The position numbers were made by a program, and so were the translations under genes. From Tritrichomonas musculus (lineage: Eukaryota > Parabasalia > Tritrichomonadida > Tritrichomonadidae), in the NCBI GenBank assembly GCA_039105265.1, contig JAPFFF010000004.1, forward strand, positions 6,615,501 through 6,679,500: DNA of 64,000 nt. The letters run 5' to 3'. Positions within the stretch are counted from its first letter, which is position 1. Each line of letters opens with the position of its first letter. Under the pieces are notes generated by a model that worked only from the letters and a program-made list of their open reading frames with translations, made no database searches and had not been told where the DNA came from. This document shows, piece after piece, positions 1 through 10,032 of this stretch.

Positions 1-410
1 GTTGTCGTATTAACTTCATTATTAATTCGATCACAGCCTGGCTGTGGAAAACCAGTTTTTTCTATAGGAATGCCTAATATTTTTTCATTTGGAGAAAATG
101 TGGATGGATCAAAGTTAAGTGTTTCATTGGCCCAGATACGATTTGATGAAGAAACTTTATCTGACTTTTCTTTTTCAATTAATGAGCGAAGTTCTTGTAG
201 AACTGCATCAACTTGCATATTTTGGTCATGAATTTGAAGTGCTTTAAGAATTTCTGCTCTGGTTTCATTTTTAAAGAGTGAATTAGACATTGTTACACAA
301 ACAAATGCTGAGTATGGAGAAAAAACAGTATTTTCGGTATCATTTGCTGGATTAGTTCTTTGTAATGTTTGAATACCAAATTTATTGAGCGAATCAACTA
401 GATTAGACAT
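1..410 (-). CDS. Serpin (serine/cysteine protease inhibitor), N-terminal part, runs off the window
   Basis: An open minus-strand frame starts with ATG at 408-410 (MSNLVDSLNKFG) and is still open at position 1, giving about 136 residues. Residues about 27-58 read NTVFSPYSAFVCVTMSNSLF followed by KNETRAEILKAL, the classical serpin helix B/C block (N-x-FFSP-S, then a block ending T-x-x-E-x-x-x-L). Further on come SSSNRIWANETLNFDPSTF, matching the serpin A-N-R segment, and INNEVNT, matching the I-N-x-W-V region. Serpins trap proteases irreversibly through a reactive-centre loop near the C-terminus. That loop lies outside the window, so neither the target nor inhibitory ability can be judged. No signal peptide is visible, which suggests a cytosolic serpin. 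A papain-type protease relic lies about 450 bp away on the same strand. Family assignment is firm. Confidence 0.85.
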   Translation of the reverse strand, partial: MSNLVDSLNKFGIQTLQRTNPANDTENTVFSPYSAFVCVTMSNSLFKNETRAEILKALQIHDQNMQVDAVLQELRSLIEKEKSDKVSSSNRIWANETLNFDPSTFSPNEKILGIPIEKTGFPQPGCDRINNEVNTT

Positions 411-436
411 AAAAAATATAAAAAATTGAATATTTA

Positions 437-512
437 AAATTGAAAAGATGTTGGGAAATTGAAAGGATGTTGGAAAATTGAAAGGATGTTGTGAAATTGA
501 AAAGATTTTGCT
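437..512. repeat. 19-bp tandem repeat, 4 copies, upstream of the serpin start
   Basis: Four head-to-tail copies of a 19-bp unit close to AAATTGAAAGGATGTTGGG occupy this stretch, and the last is diverged. They begin 27 bp upstream of the serpin ATG (minus-strand gene), where a 5' leader or promoter would lie. The rest of the 411-853 gap is plain AT-rich sequence with further loose AAATTGAA words. Confidence 0.75.
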
Positions 513-853
513 TCTTATTGAAAATTGAATATATATCAAAAAAATTGAATGAAAAACGTCAAGAAATTGAATTAATGTCTTAAAAGCGGTTTAGATAAAA
601 TATTGTTTGTTTTTTTGCACTAAAAAAAAGGAAAAAATAATAAGATATTTTAACAAGAATGTTTGAAGGAGGCTTTATCAGCATTATCCAAATAAGAGTT
701 TTTTATTTTATCATAAAATTTTGAATCAAATTCCAATCATGAATAAATAAGAAAACCTATTTGTCCACGACTAACATTTTTAAATCACAAAGTATGTGAA
801 ACTCTCTAAAAAAGTATTAAGCCTCAATAAAAAAAAATTATAAGCTATTTTAT

Positions 854-2131
<1,278 letters not shown>

Positions 2132-2612
2132 AGGGATTAGTTTTAAGTGTAATTAAGTTGATTTTGATAGATTAGAATAGAATAAAAATAGATTTTAATA
2201 ATTGTTTTTGTTTGTTTGTTTGTTTATTTACTTGCTATGTTTCTAATGGAATGGAACGGAGATAGTTTGCTTTTATTTTAAAAAGAGGTGGTGTATACCA
2301 ATTCAATAGAAGAAATATTTAAATTTGTAATTTCTGATATTAAATTTTAGTTCTTGTATATTCCTATAATTCTCTAAATAAATAGTTTGATGCATTTCAC
2401 AATAATTTTTCTGTATGTAGCTTATTTAAAAAAAAGAATTTTTGAAATAATTAAAATCAAAAAAACGTATTTTTTCTAAGAGATATCGTTTTATTTTTAT
2501 TCAATTATGAAATTTCTATTTCACTCAATTTTAACTTTTTCAATTTTCTTTCATAATTCAAATTTTTTATCTTAGAAATAGAACATGTTCTTCAACAAAA
2601 CAAAAAGAATTA
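2132..2612. other. Intergenic, nothing recognised
   Basis: AT-rich sequence with short homopolymer runs and GTTT repeats near 2205-2225. I see no coding remnant, RNA gene or inverted repeat. Confidence 0.5.
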
Positions 2613-3083
2613 ATGACAATTAGATCAATCGTATTTAAAAATGACATACAAAGGCCATCACCTAATGAGATTTCAGATTCTTGTAATAAAACAAAAGAAG
2701 AAAGAGACTACGAAAATGCCATCGAAGCTATAAGACAACGTAAATATATGTCAAAAGATGGCAAACGCGATCCATTGCGAAAATATTCTTCTTCTTCTTC
2801 GAATGAAGAAATCCCAATAAATAAAAGTTTTTCAAACAATTATTTTTTTGGCGAGCAAAATTGGTCTGCGTCATCTAATAATAGAGCAGAAATTATGCCA
2901 TTTAATAAAACAACAACAGAATCAACATATGGAAATAGTACGAGGAAAAATCGAAATACAATTGGACCTAAAGATTTCCAAGAAATCAAAAAGCATTATA
3001 CCCCAGTGCCTCCGACTAGAAATAGATCTGCTTCTACCAAAAGGAGGCCATTACCAAAGAAACCCAAATCAAGTTTTGCTTAA
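2613..3083 (+). CDS. Small basic, Ser/Asn-rich protein with a proline-rich C-terminus, unknown function
   Basis: A 156-residue frame starts at ATG 2613 and ends TAA 3081-3083. It is hydrophilic. Residues about 30-45 could form a short charged helix (TKEERDYENAIEAIRQRKY). The middle is rich in Ser and Asn, with a run of five Ser. The last 30 residues hold YTPVPPTRNRSASTKRR and PLPKKPKSS, a basic proline-rich stretch of the sort bound by SH3-like domains or membranes. No signal peptide or membrane segment is seen. Clean composition, a proper ATG and the contrast with surrounding AT-rich DNA favour a real gene. I do not recognise the family. Confidence 0.6.
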   Translation: MTIRSIVFKNDIQRPSPNEISDSCNKTKEERDYENAIEAIRQRKYMSKDGKRDPLRKYSSSSSNEEIPINKSFSNNYFFGEQNWSASSNNRAEIMPFNKTTTESTYGNSTRKNRNTIGPKDFQEIKKHYTPVPPTRNRSASTKRRPLPKKPKSSFA

Positions 3084-3586
3084 TCGTTATTTTTAATCAT
3101 TTTTAGCAAATGATAAAATAATGGTTTTCACTTTGCAATATAAAAGCTTTTAGAGTGCTTTTATTTGTTTTTTTAAATAAAAGTTATCTTAAAAAAAAAG
3201 ATATTTTAATGATTCTAAAGGGCAATTAAATATGGAGAGAAGGATTGCATATATGAATATACACTTGGTAATACATCAAATCACGAGATGAAAGTCAATA
3301 AAAAAATAATATAAAATAAAAAAAGTGGTTTACTTAGATTTCTAAAAAGATAACTGGTAGCTCTCAAAAAGTGAATTTAACTTTTTCTAGCTAAAATAAG
3401 ATCTTTTATTTCTTGATTATCAGTAATCTCTATTGGCGTTTTTCATTAGATTTAAAGGGAACCATTAAGTCAAAAACAGTAAGATGAAACATTGTCTTTG
3501 ATGTCTGTCCTGATTGATTTATGGTTCAATAATAAACGTACAATTTCAGTATTTCCATCTCTACAGGCAATGTGCAAAGCGGTCTC

Positions 3587-4085
3587 ATAAAAAAATTCAA
3601 ATGGAATAGAATAAAATATAAATCAAAATTGTATAAAAATGATTAGTTGAAACGGAATAAAATAATAAAGATTTAAAACGCAATAAAAAAATTTTTTTTT
3701 GAAATTTTATTCAAAATAACGGTAATGAAATTGTATGAAAAAGTAATGTTTGGAATTGTATTAAGAATGTCTCATTTAAATTTTATTAAATATGAGAAAA
3801 AATGTCATTAAAAAAATAATATTAAATGTCATTAAAAAGACTAAATTGAAATGCAACAAATGATTTTAAATAAGAACTTTGTTTAAAAAATATTGGTGAA
3901 AAACGATATAAAGAAAACGAATAAAGAAACTGTATAAAAAAGCTTGATCAGACTAGATTAAATAATAGAATAAAAACTCCATTAAATGTTGAAATAAAAT
4001 TGTATAAATAATACGTTTATAAACCTGATTAAAATGGATTTAATTGAAATTGTATTCAAATATAAAAAAGTGAAACTTCATAGAG
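3587..4085. repeat. AT-rich degenerate array, spacer 3 (499 bp) between ankyrin modules C and D
   Basis: Same word family (GAAATTGTAT, AAATGTCATTAAA). A fourth, much shorter interruption of 48 bp (3443-3490), also full of stops, sits at the equivalent loop between module D and the C-terminal tail. Confidence 0.7.
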
Positions 4086-4175
4086 TGAATTAACATCAAT
4101 TCCATCATGTGACAATAATAATTTAGAAAGTTCAACATTTCCTGATTTGCATGCGATATGTAATGCTGCCTCATT

Positions 4176-4641
4176 AATAATAAAAAGAAATTGAATAAGT
4201 AATTTTGATGAAATTGTATAAAAAAAATTCAAATGAAATTGTATTAAAGCTTTTCAATTGAAATTATATAAAAAGTTTTGAATGAAATGTCATTAAATTA
4301 TTGATAAAAAAACTTGATAAGAAAGTGTGTTTATTAAAACGATATTAAATATCTAATAAATAAAACTAGATTTAAAAAAAAAATCATTAGAAATTGTATT
4401 AAAAATAAAAGATAATTTTATAAAAAATTCCAAGTTGAAATTGTATTCAAAAAAAGATTGAAATTGTATGAAATATTCAATGAAATTTTATTTTATATTA
4501 TAATTCAAATTATATTAAAGATAAATGTGAAATTGTATCAAATTACTTCAATGAAATTTTATCAATTGATTGCTTTGAAATTATATTAAAATAAGAATAA
4601 AAAATTTCATAAGAAATATTTAAAAAAAAAACACCTTTAAT
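4176..4641. repeat. AT-rich degenerate array, spacer 2 (466 bp) between ankyrin modules B and C
   Basis: Same type as the neighbouring spacer. GAAATTGTAT-like words recur about every 22-26 bp over much of it (for example near 4207, 4232, 4437, 4456 and 4529). Borders are at the ankyrin finger loop. No GTAYGT donor or ACTAACACACAG acceptor is seen on the gene strand. Confidence 0.7.
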
Positions 4642-4728
4642 ATTAACATCAATTCCTTCATATGACAATAATTGTTTAATAATATCAATATTCCCTGCTG
4701 TGCATGCTATAAGCAATGCTGTTTCATC

Positions 4729-5220
4729 AAAAATATGTGAATAAAATTTTATGAAAAGGAGAAAAAAAAAATTGCATAAAAATGTCAAATATGAAATTGT
4801 ATTTAAATTACATTGATTTGAATTATATTAAAAAAGCTAAAATAAAACTATATTAAACCAGAAATTAAAGGAATTCCATCTAATAATAAAAATAAATGGC
4901 ATCAAAAGGATCAATTGGAATCATATTAGAAATATTTGGTGAAGAAATTTCATCAATCAAAAAAAAAGAAAGAAATTTCACAAAATAAAATGAATTGAAT
5001 TTCATTAGAAATCAAAAAATTATGAAATTTCATTAGCATAAATACTAGATGAAATTATATTAAATCTTTTATTAGAATTGTATGAAATATTTTTTTATTA
5101 AAACATCATGAAAAAACAATTTTTTCATAACTTTATAAAAAAAAATTGAAAGGAAATTGTATTCAAAAATATCGCATTAAAAAACTGTATAAAAAAAAAT
5201 TAAATAAAAGAAATGTAAAA
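4729..5220. repeat. AT-rich degenerate array, spacer 1 (492 bp) between ankyrin modules A and B
   Basis: The stretch is built from irregular copies of a word near GAAATTGTATTAAA (plus strand), separated by short A/T-rich filler. It is free of coding potential. Both borders fall in the ankyrin finger loop. Its length is a multiple of three but it contains stops in every frame. Confidence 0.7.
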
Positions 5221-6333
5221 TGAATTAATATCAACTCCATTTTGTGATAATAAAAACTCAACAACATCACTGAAACCATTGGAACAAGCGTAACAAAGAG
5301 CATTTTTTGTTTCCTTGTCATTTCCATCTTTTGAAAAGTAATATTGAAAGACTTGTTTGAAATGGTCACCTTCGGATCCTGCCGAAGTTTTATTTTGTTC
5401 TTTTCGAGGAGTTAACAAAGACTCGCATTGTGACAATTTATCGAAATATTTATTAATTTCAACCTCATCCAAACCGTCGAAATAATCGCTGAAGTTGCTC
5501 GACAATTTCAAATAAATTTCAGCAAAAGAAGGACGAACGTTTGGATCAACGTCCCAACACTTTTCAAGCAAGCATTTCATGTTTGGATTGACATCATCAG
5601 GAAACTTAGGTCTCAATGTACCATTCACTATCTTGTTCAAAACTTTGAATGACATCTCTTCAATTTCGGGGTAAGGAAGAGTTCCCGTTACGATTTCGAA
5701 AGCGAGAATTGCGAAAGAATAAACGTCCACTTTAAGACCATAAGGCTCCCCTGTCAAAACCTCCGGGGCCATATATTCTTTGGTACCAATATTTTGCGTC
5801 ATCGTCTCTTTCAAATTCCGTGACAAACCGAAATCACAAACTTTTGGATAAAGATCTTGGTCAAGCAAAATGTTGTCCGGTTTCAAATCACGATGAAGAA
5901 TTTCATTCTCGTGAAGATACTTCATTGCAGCAGCTATTCCGACGAGATTTATGTATTTCTTGGTGTTGGTCCATTCGTGTGGTGCAAGGCCTCGTCTGGC
6001 TTCATCAAGCATCTTGCCAAGTGACTTGTTGTCAACAAATTCAGTGAAAATTGTCGGTTGCCATTTTGATGGATCTCGAAATGAAAGAAAACTGAATCCT
6101 CTGAAATGAATTACAGCAATATGATGAAGCTGATTCAATATAACTACTTCTCGTTGAAGTAACTTTTGAGCTTTGGGTTGAAAATAGGCTTTGGCATCAA
6201 GTTCTTTAACAGCATATTTCTTATTTGTGGCGTTTTCTTTAACAACAAAAACTTGACCGAATCCACCGCTTTCAAACGTTTCCTCGATTAAGGTAAAATC
6301 GTTGAGATTTACAAAGACATCTTCGTTATCCAT
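5200..6333 (-). CDS. TKL-like protein kinase with the start of an ankyrin tail
   Basis: A 377-residue frame starts at ATG 6331-6333 (MDNEDVFVNLNDF). A full kinase domain covers residues about 13-290. Visible motifs are the glycine loop ESGGFGQV (21-28), VAIK-type Lys43, HRDLKPDN (147-154), DFG (167-169), an APEVLTGEPYG activation segment end, and the C-lobe arginine motif VRPSFAEI. All catalytic residues are present, so an active Ser/Thr kinase is expected. The family resembles the tyrosine-kinase-like kinases common in trichomonads. From about residue 335 an ankyrin repeat begins (TKNALCYACSNGF, then LLSQNGVDINS). It is then interrupted at 5220 by AT-rich DNA, so the last six residues (FYISFI) and the stop belong to the array. 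Further ankyrin modules follow downstream on the same strand. Confidence 0.85.
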   Translation of the reverse strand: MDNEDVFVNLNDFTLIEETFESGGFGQVFVVKENATNKKYAVKELDAKAYFQPKAQKLLQREVVILNQLHHIAVIHFRGFSFLSFRDPSKWQPTIFTEFVDNKSLGKMLDEARRGLAPHEWTNTKKYINLVGIAAAMKYLHENEILHRDLKPDNILLDQDLYPKVCDFGLSRNLKETMTQNIGTKEYMAPEVLTGEPYGLKVDVYSFAILAFEIVTGTLPYPEIEEMSFKVLNKIVNGTLRPKFPDDVNPNMKCLLEKCWDVDPNVRPSFAEIYLKLSSNFSDYFDGLDEVEINKYFDKLSQCESLLTPRKEQNKTSAGSEGDHFKQVFQYYFSKDGNDKETKNALCYACSNGFSDVVEFLLSQNGVDINSFYISFI

Positions 6334-6914
6334 TTTATTAAAAAAATATAAAATATTTTTTTTCGACCATTTTTTTTCTCAAAATTATATATAAATTGAT
6401 TTTTTTAAGATTTTAATTATCTCTCTTCTAAAATTATTTTTTGCTAAAATTTTAAATGTTATAGTATTATTTATATATATTATTTGTTTAATAATATAAA
6501 TATTTGAAAGAAATTAAATATTGAAAAGGATTTTGGTTTTTTAATATATTTGTAAATAAAAAAAAAATTCGATCAAAAAGTTTATAATTTTAACTTTTTG
6601 AGGTATTATATATAAAAAATTGAATGAATTATTTGAGATAAAAACACTCAAATAATTGTATCATTCTTTTGATTCAGTTCAGCTGATTTTGAATTTTTGT
6701 ATTTAAATCTAGTAACCAAAATATAGTGCAATCCAATCTATATTTTTTATATCCTTATCTTTTCATGATTCATTGATGCTAAAAAAAAATATCACAATTA
6801 AAGAAAAAATTAAATGAAAATGAATCACGTGATGATGTATATACCTATAAAATTGAAAATTTGAGGGTAATTTATTGAGGTTTTGTATACAATATCTCCA
6901 CTTATAAGCATATA
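6334..6914. other. Intergenic, 5' side of the kinase gene
   Basis: Very AT-rich upstream region of the minus-strand kinase. No convincing initiator or coding remnant was found. Confidence 0.4.
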
Positions 6915-7732
6915 GAGGAAGGTCAACTATTTTTAACATGAAAACTCATAGTATAATTGGTTTGTTTTTTCATAAGTACATATAATATTTAATATGATAT
7001 ATAATAGTTGTTCTATCTAAAATATCTTTAATATTTATTTATATTATTGAGATAAAAATGATTTCAATGATGTATTCAAATATCTTTTCATCTCAATTTT
7101 TTCTTTTCAAATTTAAGTTTAACAATTATACAAATTTTTCTTGATAGGATATTAATATTTATTAAATATTCTTGCATATTTAATCATTAATATAAATTTA
7201 AAAAATAATTTTTTATAAGATATTTAAAATCAGTCCATATATTTGCTTGCGGGAATGTATAAAACGAATGATCAAGTGTAACTTATCATGGCTCTAATAT
7301 AAAATTGGTAGTTGGGATTTGTAATTTATGTGAATAAATAGATTAGATATATATGTATATATCTAATGTATTGTTTTCGAATGATTTGGTATGTTGAATT
7401 TGGGACAATATTTGATTTAATAGCATCAGTAATTATTTCAAAAAACTGATTATATCTCAGCCATTTTGTAAAAATATTGTATCGCGACTGGTTTATTCTA
7501 TTTATATCAGTAGATACTTTTAAATAACCATTTGATCTATCTTGAATTACTTGAAATTAAATATCTCCATTTATCATCGATTGTCCTTAATCAAACCATA
7601 AAAGTAATATTTATATACAATTATTATTATATTATTTATAAATAAAATAAAATTTTGAATTTATTAATTACAAAACGAAAAAAAATGGCAACAATATGAA
7701 AAAATTAGCCATTCAAATAGTTGATCTTCCTC
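6915..7732. mobile_element. Probable 0.82-kb inverted-repeat element, non-coding
   Basis: GAGGAAGGTCAACTATTT at 6915 is matched by its near-perfect reverse complement (one mismatch) ending at 7732. TA lies on both outer sides (6913-6914 and 7733-7734). A 7-bp direct repeat TAAGCAT also occurs at 6905-6911 and 7733-7739, so the exact target duplication is uncertain. The interior is AT-rich with no open frame of note, so this would be a non-autonomous or long-decayed copy. Confidence 0.5.
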
Positions 7733-8207
7733 TAAGCATGTTTTCTTGTTAATTAACAGAAAAATTTTAATTAAAAAAGGTAAAATTAATGATACTATTG
7801 ATGAAAAATCTGAAAAATATTAAGTTTATTTAACTTATTTCAGTTGATGATAAGAATAAAAGTATCGTTCATATTTAATAGATTAATTATCAATGAAAAA
7901 CGAAATAAAGTAATTGAATGATGGTTTTCTATTTATTTAATTGATATCAGCATTCGGAATTTTTTATTATAAAAAATTATTATTTGATATGAATTTATCA
8001 TAAAAATATAACATTTTTATTAAGTTTTCTTATGTTTTCCTTAAAGTAAATGATTATGGGTTGATATAAAAACAGTTTATTTCAACGAAAATTTTGAAAG
8101 GACTGAAAAATTTGAAAGAAATCGTACTGTTAAAAGCTCTTTATTCAAATTTCAAACTACGGTGAAGTTCATGTTACGGTGATTATTTGAAGAAAATTTT
8201 TAATACT

Positions 8208-8212
8208 TCATT
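8208..8212 (+). promoter_or_regulatory. Possible initiator (Inr) TCATT
   Basis: TCATT fits the trichomonad initiator consensus TCA-pyrimidine-T/A and lies about 20 nt upstream of the ATG at 8229. That spacing matches the short 5' leaders of trichomonad mRNAs. The motif is short, so chance is possible. Confidence 0.35.
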
Positions 8213-8228
8213 TTTTATAAAGTTAATA

Positions 8229-8549
8229 ATGTCACAAGGGCAAATCGGTGTTACAGTTTCTTCAGCCAATCCATTTGAAGATTCGAACTCATTCTACAAC
8301 GAAGAAAATTATGACTCAAATGTTTCAAATAATTCATACTTAAGCAATAATTATAATAGTTCATATGATTATAATGATCAAACATCAACAACAAATGATG
8401 ATAATAAGAAAAAAAAATCAAATTTTATGCAGAAAACAAAAAAAGGAGTTAGCAATATTCTTCAAATGACTAGTGATAAAATTGGAAAGCCATTGATTCG
8501 TGTTTCCCAAAATATAAATACGAAATTCTGCAAGTTTTTTAAATTATAA
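8229..8549 (+). CDS. Small Asn/Ser-rich protein with an NPF motif, unknown function
   Basis: I chose ATG 8229 (MSQGQIGVTVSSANPFEDSN) over the in-frame ATG at 8187 because an initiator-like TCATT lies between them; the product is 106 residues. Residue 14 onward reads NPFED, a motif that EH-domain endocytic proteins bind. The middle is an Asn/Ser/Tyr-rich disordered stretch. A Lys run follows, and the last 40 residues (KKGVSNILQMTSDKIGKPLI and onward) could form a basic amphipathic helix that lies on membranes. A trafficking role is only a guess. No membrane span is seen. The family is not recognised. Confidence 0.55.
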   Translation: MSQGQIGVTVSSANPFEDSNSFYNEENYDSNVSNNSYLSNNYNSSYDYNDQTSTTNDDNKKKKSNFMQKTKKGVSNILQMTSDKIGKPLIRVSQNINTKFCKFFKL

Positions 8550-8740
8550 GTGAATTTTATGACAATATAGATTTACTAAGTATTATTAAAATCTAACCAT
8601 TCAAATTCGAATATCTTATTTTATATTGATGTATTTTTGTTTTTACATTAACTTGAAATGAATCATTAATATAGTTTATTTCAAACAATATTCGGATTGA
8701 TACTAATACTAGTTAATGATTTTGGTCATTGTTCCAATTA

Positions 8741-8969
8741 CAGTACAGTAACAAAAATGGAAAATGATTCAAAAAAAGGAAAATCTGACTTTTTGATAAA
8801 AAAAGATAAAACAAAAAATAAAAATTGAAAAGAAGATTTCAAAAAGTTAGATTTTCCTTTTTTTTATTCTCAAAAAAATTCAATTAAAATTTGAATGTAT
8901 AATTGGTAATATTCCCAGAAAAGTGGAATTTTCCATTAAAAATACGTTTTTAGTTTTGTTACTGTACTG
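8741..8969. mobile_element. 229-bp palindromic MITE, TIR CAGTACAGTAACAAAA, TA duplication
   Basis: A perfect 16-bp terminal inverted repeat is flanked by TA (8739-8740 and 8970-8971). A second inverted pair (AAAGGAAAATCTGACTTTTT near 8775 and its near-complement near 8845) lies inside, so most of the element can fold into one hairpin. The TIR type and TA target fit Tc1/mariner-derived MITEs. It lies between a plus-strand gene and a convergent minus-strand gene. Confidence 0.8.
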
Positions 8970-9106
8970 TACTGCATAAATAAACGAATAATTTTAAACA
9001 ATTTGAAAAATATAACTTGATTTTATATTTGATGAGATATAAAAAAAATACTAAATGTAATTAAAAATTAATGATTATTTTTATTTATTTATTTTTACAA
9101 ATTTCT

Positions 9107-9529
9107 TCAATCATCTGGGATTTGGGAAGGATCTACTGAAAGAGAAATATCATCTGGTATTTCATCTGGGTTTACTGATGAAAATGAAACATCTGGTATC
9201 TTTGATGGATCTAATGATGAGAAATCGTCTTCATGATGGTGATCTTCTTTTATTACTCTTTTAACATAATAATGTTCATTAGTTGGAGTAGTTGTTTTTT
9301 CAGGCTCAGTGCTTGATGTTCCTGAAACTGTATACCAAGCAACCTTTTGTTGATCATTATCCCCATTATCTTTGATCTGGCCTCTCTTTTCCTGAATCTT
9401 TTCTATTTTTTTCATGCTTTTTCTCTCTATTTTATTCATCTTATCTTCATGTTTCTTTTCTCTCTTTTCTCTCTTCTCTTCACGTTTGGCTTCTTTTTTC
9501 TCTAGCTTTAAATCCTGTTTACTAGACAT
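9107..9529 (-). CDS. Charged coiled-coil protein with C-terminal DP-IPD repeats, unknown function
   Basis: A 140-residue frame starts at ATG 9527-9529. Residues 1-55 are almost pure Lys/Glu/Arg and should form a long single helix or coiled coil. The middle is hydrophilic and Thr-rich, with a HHH patch. The last 36 residues hold three related units of about 15-16 residues with the pattern D-P-x-x-I-P-D (DPSKIPD, NPDEIPD, DPSQIPD). No signal peptide or membrane segment is seen. I do not recognise the family. The clean ATG and the repeats support a real gene. Confidence 0.6.
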   Translation of the reverse strand: MSSKQDLKLEKKEAKREEKREKREKKHEDKMNKIERKSMKKIEKIQEKRGQIKDNGDNDQQKVAWYTVSGTSSTEPEKTTTPTNEHYYVKRVIKEDHHHEDDFSSLDPSKIPDVSFSSVNPDEIPDDISLSVDPSQIPDD

Positions 9530-10032
9530 CGGATTATAAAAATGAAATAATAAATTAATTTTTAATTTTTGATATCATCTTCACAATTTTAAAATATTTT
9601 ATTGAATAAAATTGTGTAGATTTTGAGAGGGACCTTTCAATTTAAAATATCCGCTTTGAAAATATAAATTTCCAAAAATTTAAAATAATTGGCAAAACAA
9701 AAATGTTATGGTGTTGTTTTCATTTATATAATGAACAATATATGTTTATTGGTGGGAGAAATAAATGAAAAAAAAAAAAAATAATAAATTTAAAAACATA
9801 ATTAATTTCTAATCTTTACAAAATAAATCTAAAGTCATAATTGATTTCATTTCATTATAAAAGTATACTGATCAATTTTTATAATTCATTGAATTATAAA
9901 TTGAAAAAAAAAAAAATGCAAATATGATATCAGCTTTTTTTCTTCTAAACCCTTTTAACTCTGCCATAATTCATATTATTATAATACATTAATTAAAAAT
10001 ATAGATAAAAACAGAATCATCAAAGCTTTTTA
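9530..10032. other. Intergenic, nothing recognised
   Basis: AT-rich DNA with A runs between two minus-strand genes. It presumably carries the promoter of the upstream-facing gene and the 3' end of the RCC1 gene. No motif is secure. Confidence 0.4.

Larger units (their letters stand above)
3377..4728 (-). pseudogene. Ankyrin modules B, C, D and C-terminal tail of the kinase locus, separated by arrays
   Basis: Three coding islands continue the ankyrin domain of the kinase gene on the minus strand. Module B is 4642-4728 (DETALLIACTAGN to GIDVN). Module C is 4086-4175 (NEAALHIACKSGN to GIDVNS). Module D is 3491-3589 (YETALHIACRDGN to IKDN). A closing tail (KTPIEITDNQEIKDLI, LARKS, stop 3377-3379) completes a standard trichomonad ankyrin C-terminus. 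Every island starts just before the E-T/A-A-L turn and ends just after the D-V/I-N turn, that is, in the finger loop. The islands lie in different frames (A and B share one, C and D differ), so translation cannot pass through without removal of the spacers. Either this is a decayed gene or the spacers are removed from RNA by an unknown route. No usual trichomonad intron motifs are present. Confidence 0.7.

Noticed and set aside
3443-5220. Ordinary spliceosomal introns between the ankyrin modules
   Set aside because: On the gene strand I find no GTAYGT-type donor or ACTAACACACAG-type acceptor at the module borders, and the 3' borders do not end in AG consistently. I kept the arrays as unexplained spacers.
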